Assembly (NCBI RefSeq): GCF_003367395.1
Contig: NZ_CP031417.1
Location: 1,178,001-1,242,000, forward strand
DNA from: Pseudolabrys taiwanensis
GTDB taxonomy: Bacteria; Pseudomonadota; Alphaproteobacteria; Rhizobiales; Xanthobacteraceae
Length of the DNA stretch: 64,000 bases
Reading direction: 5' to 3'
This document shows positions 46,772 through 58,111 of the stretch, piece after piece; the stretch's first letter is position 1, and every line of letters begins with the position of its first letter. A model generated the notes under the pieces. That model was not told the origin of the DNA and ran no database searches. It saw only the letters and a list, made by a program, of their open reading frames with translations. The position numbers and the translations under genes were made by a program.

Positions 46772-46786
46772 CACTAGTGGAACACT

Positions 46787-47680
46787 ATGGATCTCCTGGC
46801 TCTCGCCGATTTCAATCTCGTCGCGCGGCACGGCGGGTTCGGAAGCGCGGCCCGCGCCGCCGGCCGCCCCAAAGCGACCCTGTCCCGACGGGTGGCGGAG
46901 CTGGAGGCCGCACTCGACCTGCGGCTGTTCGAGCGCGGCGCCCGCGCGCTGAAGCTTACCGAGGAAGGCCGCGCCCTATTTGCGCGGACGGCGGCACTGC
47001 TGACCGAGCTCGACGAGACGGCCGCCGCGATCGCCTCCGGCGGCGACAAACCCCGCGGCACCTTGCGCATCAGCGCGCCTCTGCTGTTCTCGCAGACAGC
47101 GATGGGCAAACTCGCTGCCGCCTTCGCGCTGAAATATCCCGAGGTGCGGCTCGAGATCACGACCGAGGACCGGGCGGTCGACCTGATCGAAGAAGGCTAC
47201 GATCTGGCCATTCGCGTTAATCCGGCGCCCGACCAAAGCCTGGTCGGCCGCATCTTCCTGCGCGATCGGCTCGTCGTCGTCGCGAGCCCCGCCCTGACGC
47301 GGCCAACGGACAATCAAACTGTTCCGGCTGTCGTGCGCGGAACCGGCGATCGCAGTGCAAGCTGGGATATCGTGTCGCCGGCGGGACGACTGCGTATCGC
47401 CGTCGATCCCGTCCTTCGCCTGTCATCGCTGGTCATGGTCCGCGATGCCGCGCGCGCGGGCGTCGGCGCCGCGCGACTTCCGATCTCGTTGGTCGGTCGC
47501 GATCTTGCCGCGGGCACGCTGGTGCATTGGGGCGATGTCGAAGGACCGGAGATCGCGCTGTGGACGCTCTATCCGTCGCGGCGGCTGCTGAACGCGCGCG
47601 TCTCAGCCTTCCTGGACCATTTGAAGGCGGCCTTTCCCAAAGGCCATCCGGACGAACTCGCGGCCTATATCGACGCGTAA
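46787..47680 (+). CDS. LysR-family transcriptional regulator
   Basis: 297 residues. The winged helix is in LADFNLVARHGGFGSAARAA followed by KATLSRRVAELEAALDLRLF (residues 5-50). The effector domain begins near 90 (RGTLRISAPLLFSQTAMGKL). This branch (AaeR/DsdC-like, with ERGARALKLTEEGRALF) often controls the divergently transcribed neighbour, here the NmrA-like gene. Confidence 0.9.
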   Translation: MDLLALADFNLVARHGGFGSAARAAGRPKATLSRRVAELEAALDLRLFERGARALKLTEEGRALFARTAALLTELDETAAAIASGGDKPRGTLRISAPLLFSQTAMGKLAAAFALKYPEVRLEITTEDRAVDLIEEGYDLAIRVNPAPDQSLVGRIFLRDRLVVVASPALTRPTDNQTVPAVVRGTGDRSASWDIVSPAGRLRIAVDPVLRLSSLVMVRDAARAGVGAARLPISLVGRDLAAGTLVHWGDVEGPEIALWTLYPSRRLLNARVSAFLDHLKAAFPKGHPDELAAYIDA

Positions 47681-47721
47681 GGTATCTCGCAGGCCATGCG
47701 AGCGGCGTGGCGCGCGACGCC

Positions 47722-48183
47722 TTACGACGCCTTCGCCAGCAGCCGGTCGCGAATGACCGACAATTCCTTCTGCAGCCGGCCGAGCTGCTCCGGCGAGGCG
47801 CCCAGCGCATCGAGCACGCATTCGGGGATTGCGGCCGCCTTGGCACGCAGCGCCCGCCCCTCCTTGGTCAGGCAGATGCGCACCTGCCGTTCGTCCTCGG
47901 TGTCGCGCGCCCGCTTGACGTAGCCGAGCGCCTCGAGCCGCTTCAGCATCGGCGTCAGCGTGTTCGACTCGAGAAACAGCGACTGCCCGATCTCCTTGAC
48001 CGTCTGTTCGTCCTTCGACCACAGCGCAACCATCGTCAGATATTGCGGATAGGTCAGGCCGAGTTTGTCGAGCACCGGCCGGTAGAACTGATTGAAGGCG
48101 TGACCGACCGAATAGATCGAAAAGCATAGGAATTCATCGAGATCGAGATGATCCTGCGGCTTCGCTTTAGACCGAACCGCCAT
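47722..48183 (-). CDS. ohrR: OhrR-like MarR-family organic-peroxide sensor
   Basis: 153 residues. [20 protein letters not shown] places a conserved reactive Cys20, as in OhrR, and a second cysteine lies in [12 protein letters not shown], so this is probably the two-cysteine type. The winged helix is [20 protein letters not shown] then [20 protein letters not shown] and the wing [13 protein letters not shown]. Peroxides oxidise Cys20 and release DNA. GGAGG lies before the ATG at 48183. The usual target ohr (OsmC-like) is absent; an exported alpha/beta hydrolase is divergent instead. Confidence 0.85.
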   Translation of the reverse strand: MAVRSKAKPQDHLDLDEFLCFSIYSVGHAFNQFYRPVLDKLGLTYPQYLTMVALWSKDEQTVKEIGQSLFLESNTLTPMLKRLEALGYVKRARDTEDERQVRICLTKEGRALRAKAAAIPECVLDALGASPEQLGRLQKELSVIRDRLLAKAS

Positions 48184-48285
48184 ACCTATCCTCCACACCT
48201 TCGCGTTTCCCGTTTTATGACGAAAATATAAATCGCGCACGCTTAAATCGCAAGCGCTTGACTCGGCCGGGGCATCGCCTTTTAT

Positions 48286-48320
48286 ATCGTGCACGATTAG
48301 ATCGCCTGCGATCTAATCGT
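48286..48320. promoter_or_regulatory. Operator cluster between ohrR and the alpha/beta hydrolase gene
   Basis: ATCGTGCACGAT (48286-48297) is a perfect 12-base palindrome. Overlapping it, ACGATTAGATCGC (48293-48305) and GCGATCTAATCGT (48308-48320) are perfect 13-base arms around CT. Two further half-like copies (AAATCGCGCACGC and AAATCGCAAGCGC) lie at about 48230-48257. The repeated ATCGyGCrCGAT theme suits a dimeric MarR/OhrR protein and could control both genes. Confidence 0.6.
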
Positions 48321-48349
48321 CGGGCACTTCCGCCCTGAAGGAGCGCCGT

Positions 48350-49318
48350 ATGGCCCAGGACCCGCAAGCTCGCACCTCCCTGACCCGCCGCGACGCCCTC
48401 GTTGCCGGCAGCGCACTCGCTGCCTCGCTCGCCCTACCGGCAACGGTCGACGCCGCACCGACCTCCCACCCGCAGACCAACCATGGAGCACCTCTGATGA
48501 CTTCGATCACCACCAAGGACGGAACCAAGATCGCTTACAAAGACTGGGGCAAAGGCCAGCCGATCCTGTTCTCGCACGGTTGGCCTTTGGCCGGCGACGC
48601 GTGGGACGCGCAGATGCTGTTCTTCGGTCAGAACGGCTATCGCGTCATCGCTCACGACCGCCGCGGTCACGGCGCGTCGGATCAGCCGTGGAACGGCAAC
48701 AACATGGATCAGTACGCGGACGATCTCGCCGAACTGATCGAGAAGCTCGAGCTGAAAAATGTCGTGCTGATCGGCCATTCGACCGGTGGTGGTGAAGTCG
48801 TCCACTACATCGGCCGCCACGGCACCAGCCGCGTTGCCAAGGTCGTGCTCGTCGGCGCTGTCCCGCCGCTGATGCTCAAGACCGCGAACAACCCCGAAGG
48901 CACGCCGCTCGAGGTCTTCGACTCGATCCGCAAGGGCACGGCGACCAACCGCTCGCAGTTCTTCAAAGACCTGACGATGCCCTTCTACGGCTTCAACCGT
49001 CCGGGCGCGAAGATCAGCGAAGGTCTGCGTGAGAGCTTCTGGCTGATGGGCATGGCCGGCAGCATCAAGGGCGAATACGACTGCGTCCACGAGTTCTCGG
49101 AAGTCGACTACACCGAGGACCTCAAGAAGATCGACAAGCCGACGCTCGTCATCCACGGCAGCGACGACCAGATCGTGCCGATCGCGGCGTCAGCCGAGAA
49201 GAGCGCGAAGATCGTCAAGGGCGCGGAGCTGAAGATCTACGAGGGCGCGCCGCACGGCCTCGCCCAGGTCGACCCCGACAAGTTCAACGCCGACGTCCTC
49301 AAGTTCATCAAGGCTTGA
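48350..49318 (+). CDS. Tat-exported alpha/beta hydrolase, non-heme chloroperoxidase/arylesterase type
   Basis: 322 residues. The N-terminus [20 protein letters not shown] (residues 11-30) is a twin-arginine signal. The hydrolase starts near residue 50 ([20 protein letters not shown]), with oxyanion region [19 protein letters not shown], nucleophile GHSTGGGE, acid GSDDQIVP and His in GAPHGL. These match cofactor-free perhydrolases and esterases. AAGGAGCGCCGT precedes ATG 48350. An internal ATG at 48497 has GGAG eight bases before it and would give the standard 273-residue cytoplasmic form. It is divergent from an OhrR-like gene. Confidence 0.9.
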   Translation: MAQDPQARTSLTRRDALVAGSALAASLALPATVDAAPTSHPQTNHGAPLMTSITTKDGTKIAYKDWGKGQPILFSHGWPLAGDAWDAQMLFFGQNGYRVIAHDRRGHGASDQPWNGNNMDQYADDLAELIEKLELKNVVLIGHSTGGGEVVHYIGRHGTSRVAKVVLVGAVPPLMLKTANNPEGTPLEVFDSIRKGTATNRSQFFKDLTMPFYGFNRPGAKISEGLRESFWLMGMAGSIKGEYDCVHEFSEVDYTEDLKKIDKPTLVIHGSDDQIVPIAASAEKSAKIVKGAELKIYEGAPHGLAQVDPDKFNADVLKFIKA

Positions 49319-49327
49319 TCGAAGCCG

Positions 49328-49360
49328 ACGCGGAGGCGTTGCAAGCGCCTCCGCGTTTCT
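49328..49360 (+). terminator. Terminator after the alpha/beta hydrolase gene
   Basis: ACGCGGAGGCG (49328-49338) and CGCCTCCGCGT (49346-49356) form an 11-bp stem with a seven-base loop, followed by TTCT. It begins 10 bases past the stop. Confidence 0.75.
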
Positions 49361-49667
49361 ATCGATGCGTCCGACGGCGATAACGGCTCAAACACGATTT
49401 CGTGTTCGCTCGCAGAATCGCACGGCCACTCGCAATGAAAACAGTTGTGGATGTCTAAAGAAATTTTTGGCGGAACTCACAAATGACAAGTTCCAAAGTT
49501 CCATCGCGCGCCCGCTGTAAAGGACTCATTAAGTAACTCAAATCCAAATCAATTCGGATGACGTGAGTGACCGAAAAGCTACAGCATTTTGTCGGGACTT
49601 GCGTATTAGTGTGGCACCGCGACGGTTCGAGACGAACCGTCCTTGTCTGAACTTCCGGAGAATTTCC
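49361..49667 (+). promoter_or_regulatory. Promoter and leader region of the second porin gene
   Basis: About 300 bases without a gene and with lower GC. Near its end, GACGGTTCG (49621-49629) and CGAACCGTC (49633-49641) form a perfect 9-bp hairpin with a three-base loop, 26 bases before the ATG. This leader arrangement mirrors the other barrel gene (37912-37942). I could not fix the -35/-10 boxes. Confidence 0.5.
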
Positions 49668-50333
49668 ATGCGTTCTTTCACTGCACTTGGCGCCGCTGTC
49701 GCCGTGCTGGGCTTCGCCACCGCCGCTTCCGCGGCCGACCTCCCGCGTCGTGAGGCGATGCCTGCCAAGGCTCCGATGTATGCGCCGCTCTACAACTGGA
49801 CCGGCCTCTATGTCGGCGTGAACCTCGGCGGCGGCTGGTCCGATGCCAACTCGAACTTCGGCAAGGCCAGCGGCGTCGTCGGCGGCGGCCAGATCGGTTA
49901 CAACTGGCAGGCTGCTGGCAGCCCGTTCGTGCTCGGCCTCGAAGCCGATATCCAGGGCACCTCGATCAAGAACAGCGCCGACCTCGGCGGCGGCATCACC
50001 GGCGACGCGAAGGTTCCGGCCTTCGGCACCGTGCGCGCCCGCCTCGGCTACGCCTGGGATCGCTTCATGGTGTACGGCACCGGCGGTTTCGCTTACAGCG
50101 ACACCAAGGTTTCGCTCACCGGCCCGGGCGGCTCGATCTCGTCCGATAAGTGGGGTTCGGGTTGGACCGTCGGCGGCGGCGTGGAATGGGCCTTCGCGGG
50201 TCCGTGGAGCGTCAAGGCCGAGTACCTGTACGTCAACGCCAAGAGCGTCGACCTCAACTTCGGTGGCGTCAACGTCTCGACCGGCGACTATCACTACAAC
50301 GTCGCCCGCCTCGGCCTGAACTATCGCTTCTAA
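49668..50333 (+). CDS. Omp31/Omp25-like outer-membrane beta-barrel protein
   Basis: 221 residues. The signal peptide MRSFTALGAAVAVLGFATAA is cleaved before ADLPRRE. The linker KAPMYAPLYNWTGLYVGVNL is followed by strands such as SGVVGGGQIGYNWQ, FVLGLEADIQGTSI, RARLGYAWDRFMVYGTGGFA and GGGVEWAFAGPWSVKAEYLY, ending ARLGLNYRF. It belongs to the same family as 37955-38650 but has clearly diverged. GGAG lies in CCGGAGAATTTCC before the ATG, and a strong terminator follows. Confidence 0.93.
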   Translation: MRSFTALGAAVAVLGFATAASAADLPRREAMPAKAPMYAPLYNWTGLYVGVNLGGGWSDANSNFGKASGVVGGGQIGYNWQAAGSPFVLGLEADIQGTSIKNSADLGGGITGDAKVPAFGTVRARLGYAWDRFMVYGTGGFAYSDTKVSLTGPGGSISSDKWGSGWTVGGGVEWAFAGPWSVKAEYLYVNAKSVDLNFGGVNVSTGDYHYNVARLGLNYRF

Positions 50334-50361
50334 GCCGAAGCCACTTTCGTAATGTGGGAAA

Positions 50362-50390
50362 GGCCGGCCTCGCGCCGGCCTTTTTCTTTT
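50362..50390 (+). terminator. Terminator after the second porin gene
   Basis: GGCCGGC (50362-50368) and GCCGGCC (50374-50380) form a 7-bp stem with loop CTCGC, followed by TTTTTCTTTT. Confidence 0.85.
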
Positions 50391-50433
50391 GCGGTTCCGT
50401 TGTTCGTTTGCGGTTCCGTTGGCGGCGCGCCGC

Positions 50434-53070
50434 TCACCACTTGGCGCGGAAGCCGACCGTGCCCTTGTACGCGTAGTTGTCGCCCGCATTGGCGAGGCTG
50501 GTGTTGAACGACACTTCGCCATAGACGGCGTACTTGTCGCCCGCCCAGCGATAATTGCCACCGACGCCGACACCGCCCCACAAGCGATCCGTGGCGCTGG
50601 CGAACTTCGTGCCCGCGACATCCACGACCGCGCCGTTCAGGAACTCATAATAGAGATTGGCGATGCCGTAGATGTCCGAGCGCGTCGTTCGGCCGTCGCC
50701 GCCCTGCCCGACGCGTTGATGATCGAGCGACAGACCGGCGCGCCCCAACAAGCTCCTGGCACGGTCATTCGACACATGCGCGCCGAATCGATCGTTGAAG
50801 CCGTCGAAGTTGACCGACGAATAGGTCAGTTGCGCCTGCGGCGTCAGCGAGAAGGCGCCGCCGATCGGCACGCGCCGGCCACCTTCGGCGCCGACCGCGT
50901 AGCCGTAGCCCCACTTGTTGCCCGCCACGGTGCCGGCGAGATCGGATGACAGATCGGACTTGTACCAGGTCACCTGCGACTGACCGTCGACATAGAAGCC
51001 GTTGTCGCCGAACCAGGTCAGCGAGCCGCCGATGCCGGCGCCTTCGACGTTGATCTTGCCGTTGCCGTAGAACGACTTGATGTCGGACGTCAGCGTCGTG
51101 TAGTGCGCCGAGATGCCGAAGATCAGTTGGCCGAAGCGGTTGGCAAAGGCGAGGCCGTCGAAACCGCTTTGCAGCTTCATCTGATCTGCGGTGTAGCTCG
51201 AGCCCGTCGTGTTCGACGGCGTCATCTTGGTGTGCTGGCCTTCGACACGCGCCCACACCGGCGATGGCGCCTGGACGCGCGTCGGCGCGGCAACATCGCC
51301 CGCACCGCTGTAGCGGTCGCCGATGCGCTGGCGAAAGGTCGACAGGCCGTTCATGCCGAGCAGGATCTGGCCGTAGGATTCATAGAGCGGCACGCCAGGC
51401 TGATAGAGCGGACCGGCCGGCGCAGCGGCTGGCGGATTGACCAGGCTCGAGCGCAGATACCAATCGCCATCGGCCGGCGTCGAGACGCCGTTCTTCTGCA
51501 GCGTATAAGCATAGGCGCCACCGACCACGGCCTGCTGGCCTTGGATCACGTAGTCACCCTGAAGCGCAAAGGTGCCGTTCGAGGCGCCGCCGACATCGAC
51601 GATCTTGATGCCTTCGGTGGTCTGCGCACCCGTGCCGCCTACGTTCGTCACACGTACAAACGTGCTGCCCGCCGTGTTGCCGGTGACGACCAGCTTGTCG
51701 GTCGGCGACGCATCGCCGCCAAGGACCGACTCGATCTGCAGCGTGCCGCCATTGCCGGTGTAGTTGCCGGCGATGGTCAGCGTGCCGATCGAGTTGCCCG
51801 GCGCGATGACGCCGGCATTGGTCGTATCGCCGACCGTGCCGATGCCTTGCAGCCGGCCGCCGGACAGCACGCTCATCGGGCCGCCGAGAATGCCGTTGAT
51901 CGCCAGCGTGCCGCCCTGAACGAGCGTCGATCCGCCAAACGCCGAATTATCACCGCTCAGGATCTCCTTGCCGCCGGCGATCGTCAGCACGCCGGTGCCG
52001 TTGAATGTGCCGGCGAACGTATCGTTGGCGTTGGTGATCGTCAGATTCTTGGCGCCCATGGTGACGACGCCGCTGCCGCTCAGGCTCTGAATGTCGGTGC
52101 CGGCTGCCGTCAGCGGTGAAATATCGAAAGTGCCGTTGGCGGTCACGCCGCTCGAGGCCGCGATCGAGCTGTTGGCGCGCAGCGCCAGCGTGCCCTGATC
52201 GATCACAGTCCGGCCCGTATAGGAGTTGCTTGTCGTCAGGTTGAGGATGCCGGTCCCTGTCTTGGTCAATGCGCCGACGCCGCTGAGTTCGCGCAAGGCG
52301 GACACCGTGAAGCCGACGCTGTCGAGCGTCAGCCCGCCCGCCGCGATGTTGAGCGTGCCGGGGCCGGTGCCGATCCACACGCCGCTGCTACGTGTCGCGC
52401 GGTAGGTGGCGTTGTCGAAGTTGACTTGGGAGCCCGCGCCCACGCTCAGGCTCTGCGATGCGATCGTGGCATTGCTGACGTTGAGCGTGCCGACGCCGCC
52501 GGTGTTGCCGAGCGACATGCCGCCGCTGGCGGTGACGGTAGCGCCGTCCTCGACGTTCAGGATTCCCCGTCCGGTGCCGCCGATGCTGAGCGCGAGGCCG
52601 GTGGCCGTCCATTGCGATCCGGCGCCGGTCACCGTCACCGTGCCGGTGCCGCCGCCGCCACCGATGCGGAAGCTTCCAAGGCTCGTAAGCGTGCTGCCGT
52701 TCTGAATGGTGAGACTGCCGGCCGATGTCTCGCCGACGTATAGATTGCCGGTCGAACCGCTTGCGGCGCCGCCGATGCCGAGCACTGCCGGATTGACCGA
52801 GTCGACGGTCACCGCGGTCGGGCTGGTCGGCACCGTGCCGCCTGACCAGTTGGCGCCGTTGGTCCAGTCGCTGCTGGTATTGCCGTTCCACGCTTGCGCC
52901 GACGCCGACCCGGCGGAGAGCGCCGTGAGCACCGCGATCGAAGCGCTCGTTAGAAGGCGTTGGCGGTCGACGATGATTGGCGCAGGGGGAGATCGTCGTG
53001 TGCGGACTTTCGATTGTTGAGGGATGTCGACGGTGCTTGCGGCAGGCGACCCGGCTTCCGGCATTCCCAT
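50434..53070 (-). CDS. Autotransporter with passenger repeats and outer-membrane barrel
   Basis: 878 residues. A long N-terminus precedes a signal segment (LLTSASIAVLTALSAGSASA). The passenger, to about residue 570, is a parallel beta-helix built of glycine/threonine/asparagine-rich repeats: WNGNTSSDWTNGANWSGG, LYVGETSAGSLTIQNGSTLT, repeated ILNVEDGATVTASGG-like units, and KTGTGILNLTTSNSYTGRTV, an autotransporter-associated PATR-type repeat. The last 270 residues form the autotransporter barrel (WARVEGQH, YTADQMKLQSGFDGLAFANR) and end in GFRAKW with a terminal aromatic. It is likely a surface adhesin or an enzyme scaffold. No protease motif is visible. It converges with the porin. Confidence 0.9.
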   Translation of the reverse strand: MGMPEAGSPAASTVDIPQQSKVRTRRSPPAPIIVDRQRLLTSASIAVLTALSAGSASAQAWNGNTSSDWTNGANWSGGTVPTSPTAVTVDSVNPAVLGIGGAASGSTGNLYVGETSAGSLTIQNGSTLTSLGSFRIGGGGGTGTVTVTGAGSQWTATGLALSIGGTGRGILNVEDGATVTASGGMSLGNTGGVGTLNVSNATIASQSLSVGAGSQVNFDNATYRATRSSGVWIGTGPGTLNIAAGGLTLDSVGFTVSALRELSGVGALTKTGTGILNLTTSNSYTGRTVIDQGTLALRANSSIAASSGVTANGTFDISPLTAAGTDIQSLSGSGVVTMGAKNLTITNANDTFAGTFNGTGVLTIAGGKEILSGDNSAFGGSTLVQGGTLAINGILGGPMSVLSGGRLQGIGTVGDTTNAGVIAPGNSIGTLTIAGNYTGNGGTLQIESVLGGDASPTDKLVVTGNTAGSTFVRVTNVGGTGAQTTEGIKIVDVGGASNGTFALQGDYVIQGQQAVVGGAYAYTLQKNGVSTPADGDWYLRSSLVNPPAAAPAGPLYQPGVPLYESYGQILLGMNGLSTFRQRIGDRYSGAGDVAAPTRVQAPSPVWARVEGQHTKMTPSNTTGSSYTADQMKLQSGFDGLAFANRFGQLIFGISAHYTTLTSDIKSFYGNGKINVEGAGIGGSLTWFGDNGFYVDGQSQVTWYKSDLSSDLAGTVAGNKWGYGYAVGAEGGRRVPIGGAFSLTPQAQLTYSSVNFDGFNDRFGAHVSNDRARSLLGRAGLSLDHQRVGQGGDGRTTRSDIYGIANLYYEFLNGAVVDVAGTKFASATDRLWGGVGVGGNYRWAGDKYAVYGEVSFNTSLANAGDNYAYKGTVGFRAKW

Positions 53071-53271
53071 TCCAATCTATTCCCAACGACTGCACCAACA
53101 GCCTATCGATCCTGGTGCACTAACACCTTACGGGATTACCGCGAATTTTCACTATTTCCGTGCGTGGAACTCACCGGTTCCGTCGCTGCCGGCGGCACGG
53201 TGTTGCGGCGCGATTCCCCACTTGTCCCCAGCACCGAAATAGCGCGCATGGCGGGCTGGCGAAGCGTCACG

Positions 53272-53286
53272 GTTCTTCCTATGTTC
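53272..53286 (+). promoter_or_regulatory. LexA (SOS) box before uvrA
   Basis: GTTC (53272-53275), TTCCTAT, GTTC (53283-53286): an exact GTTC-N7-GTTC site, about 95 bases before the uvrA ATG. uvrA is a core SOS gene in Alphaproteobacteria. The rest of the 310-base space 53071-53380 shows nothing else I can identify. Confidence 0.8.
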
Positions 53287-53380
53287 CGCTCTCAGACTGA
53301 TCGCCTTTGCCGCGCCGGCCATTGCCGGGCGGCGGCCTTTTGCTCCGCCGGCTCAACCCCTTACAGCGACTGACGTCTTC

Positions 53381-56338
<2,958 letters not shown>

Positions 56339-56382
56339 TGTCGTATAATTTCTGCAACCACGACTCCTAATGTGAGGTCGCC

Positions 56383-56649
56383 ATGAACTTCTTACATTAT
56401 GACTTGAATTTGGGATCGGGCGAAGTTGTTGAAGTTACATTGGACAAGCAAGCGAATGTCCTTCTCTTGGATGACACCAATTTCTCGAATTACAAACGCG
56501 GGCTTCGCCATAGTTATTTCGGTGGATTAGCAAAGCGATCACCAGTGCGGCTTGCGCCGCCACGGCCTGGCCATTGGCATCTCGTTATAGATTTAGGAGG
56601 CTACGCAGGCTCAGTAAGTGCCTCAGTTCAGACGCACCGAGCCGCTTAA
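56383..56649 (+). CDS. DUF1883 domain protein
   Basis: 88 residues. MNFLHYDLNLGSGEVVEVTL, then DKQANVLLLDDTNFSNYKRG, HSYFGGLAKRSPVRLAPP and GHWHLVIDLGGYAGSV match the DUF1883 domain, a small beta-sandwich. In other bacteria DUF1883 is found alone or fused to TIR domains; its role is not established. Base composition is visibly lower in GC than uvrA. Its TAA overlaps the ATG of the next gene (TAATG), implying translational coupling. Confidence 0.85.
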   Translation: MNFLHYDLNLGSGEVVEVTLDKQANVLLLDDTNFSNYKRGLRHSYFGGLAKRSPVRLAPPRPGHWHLVIDLGGYAGSVSASVQTHRAA

Positions 56650-57023
56650 TGGCAAGTCAAGATCAATCTGGTTTTTTGCCCGCTGTGCGACGAGGCCGGA
56701 TTGAGCGTTTAGATATCTATGAAATATCCGAAACCGAGCTACAAATATTGGAACGGGGTTCGCCAGAATCGCTCTTTCTAAACTTTGCAATTTTTCTGCT
56801 TTCAATCGCAATAAGTTTCCTAGTCACGCTCCTAACAACCGAAATTCAATCTTCGAGAACATTTATTGTTTTTGTCGTCGTAGCAGTTTTAGGTTTTATT
56901 ATTGGTCTCGTCCTTTTGGCCCTTTGGGCTTGGCATCGACATTCGACCGCGCTCATATTCGAACAAATTCGAAGACGAATGCCGCCGGAAGGCGTTCCAA
57001 CAGTTGAGATCGACGGGCGCTAA
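56649..57023 (+). CDS. Two-helix membrane protein coupled to the DUF1883 gene
   Basis: 124 residues. A soluble N-terminus (GFLPAVRRGRIERLDIYEIS, then ETELQILERGSPESLFLNFA) leads into two transmembrane helices (FLLSIAISFLVTLLTTEI and FIVFVVVAVLGFIIGLVLLA), and a basic C-terminus ends MPPEGVPTVEIDGR. The start codon overlaps the stop of the DUF1883 gene. I know of no function. Both genes being low-GC and coupled suggests they arrived and work together. Confidence 0.75.
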   Translation: MASQDQSGFLPAVRRGRIERLDIYEISETELQILERGSPESLFLNFAIFLLSIAISFLVTLLTTEIQSSRTFIVFVVVAVLGFIIGLVLLALWAWHRHSTALIFEQIRRRMPPEGVPTVEIDGR

Positions 57024-57088
57024 AGCGGGTTAGTGAGTTTGCCTTCTGTCGCTCGTCTTGAATTCGGTGGGTCTCTCCTTTGACAGCA

Positions 57089-57652
57089 TTATCGACTTCG
57101 AAATAACCGCTTCATGGACTTGCTGAGACCTGCACCGAGAGCATCAGCTATTGCGGCGGCGGAGCCCACAACAATAACACCGCCGGGCACCGTAACGAAT
57201 AGAAGAACGGAATGCTCTGGCGCGACACTCCAGCCCATGTACGTGCCGATCCAGACTGGGAGGTTAGTGGAATTGAGCAGTCCCTTAAGGGTAAGGTGGA
57301 TAGGTGGCGAGCGCTCGATAACGATAGGCTGCGCAAGAAGGTAATCGACGATCTCAGAATTTTTGAGCGAACGCTCAGGTCGGGAAAATTCGAACTCTTC
57401 TGCGTCCATTAAAAAAAGATCCAGGCAGTCCCGAAAAAAATCTTCTGTAAGCGGCTGCTCGCCGCGCGACCCTGGTAGATGCCGGAAGATTTTTAGATTG
57501 TTGATTTCTCCAAGCGTTGTCGTGTCGCCGCCAAACCATGCCACTCCGATTCCTGGCTCAGGCTCTTCTCCTCGACCGCGCGGGCGGTGGAATGATCGCT
57601 CTCCCTTTACTTCAGAAGTGTCGAAATACATCCATGTCGTTACAACCCGCAT
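57089..57652 (-). CDS. Orphan hypothetical protein with C-terminal hydrophobic segment
   Basis: 187 residues from the ATG at 57650-57652, which has GGGGG about 10 bases upstream; a start at 57682 lacks any ribosome site. Visible parts: MRVVTTWMYFDTSEVKGERS at the N-terminus, an acidic centre (DCLDLFLMDAEEFEFS), and a C-terminal hydrophobic stretch (VLLFVTVPGGVIVVGSAAAI) followed by a basic tail, suggesting membrane anchoring. No family is recognised. It points towards the DUF1883 pair and shares their low GC. Confidence 0.55.
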   Translation of the reverse strand: MRVVTTWMYFDTSEVKGERSFHRPRGRGEEPEPGIGVAWFGGDTTTLGEINNLKIFRHLPGSRGEQPLTEDFFRDCLDLFLMDAEEFEFSRPERSLKNSEIVDYLLAQPIVIERSPPIHLTLKGLLNSTNLPVWIGTYMGWSVAPEHSVLLFVTVPGGVIVVGSAAAIADALGAGLSKSMKRLFRSR

Positions 57653-58111
57653 TTGACATGCCCCCAGCTTCTGAAATGCCATTAATTCGTATATTGGATG
57701 GCAAGCCTTTATTACGCGTCCTGCTAACCCGCTCTAATGTCCATAAATGCAGGAGCCCGGCATGGTGACCGGGCTCCGTGGATAATAACCGTCTGATGGG
57801 CGTCCGACCATTATCCTGGCCTCAGGCCATCTAAGTATCCCTTTAGCGGGATGAGCTTCTTTGAGTCCCACGTTTTGAGAGTGCTCCTACCTACCCATCT
57901 AGGTTTTCGTCCCGGGAGCCGTGGTTATCCTTCACTCATGAAGGTTTTCGGGCGCACCCAAAAGCTTGGTCAAGGCAGACCTCCTCAAGGTTGCCAGAGA
58001 ATCTTACACAACTTTTCTTTACCCGACGACATCAAACGAAGTGAGGCGGCAGGTTGCCCACAAGCCCATAGGGCAAATTGGAGGCTTGGCTGGCCCCATC
58101 GGCTTTTCCAC
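57653..58111. other. Hairpin-rich gene-free spacer
   Basis: About 460 bases of lower GC with no credible gene. It contains GGAGCCCGG/CCGGGCTCC (57752-57777, 9-bp stem), GGATAAT/ATTATCC (57780-57816), TGGCC-TCA-GGCCA, ATCCC-TTTAGC-GGGAT, CCTTC-ACTCAT-GAAGG, GGTC-AAGGCA-GACC, and TTGCCC/GGGCAA near 58055. The first could terminate transcription, but the number and order of hairpins suggest a folded RNA. The strand is unknown. Confidence 0.4.

Noticed and set aside
50402-50416. A third exact GTTC-N7-GTTC match
   Set aside because: It lies between the porin terminator and the 3' end of the autotransporter gene, not in a promoter, and is part of a short local duplication (GCGGTTCCGTT), so chance is more likely than a LexA site.
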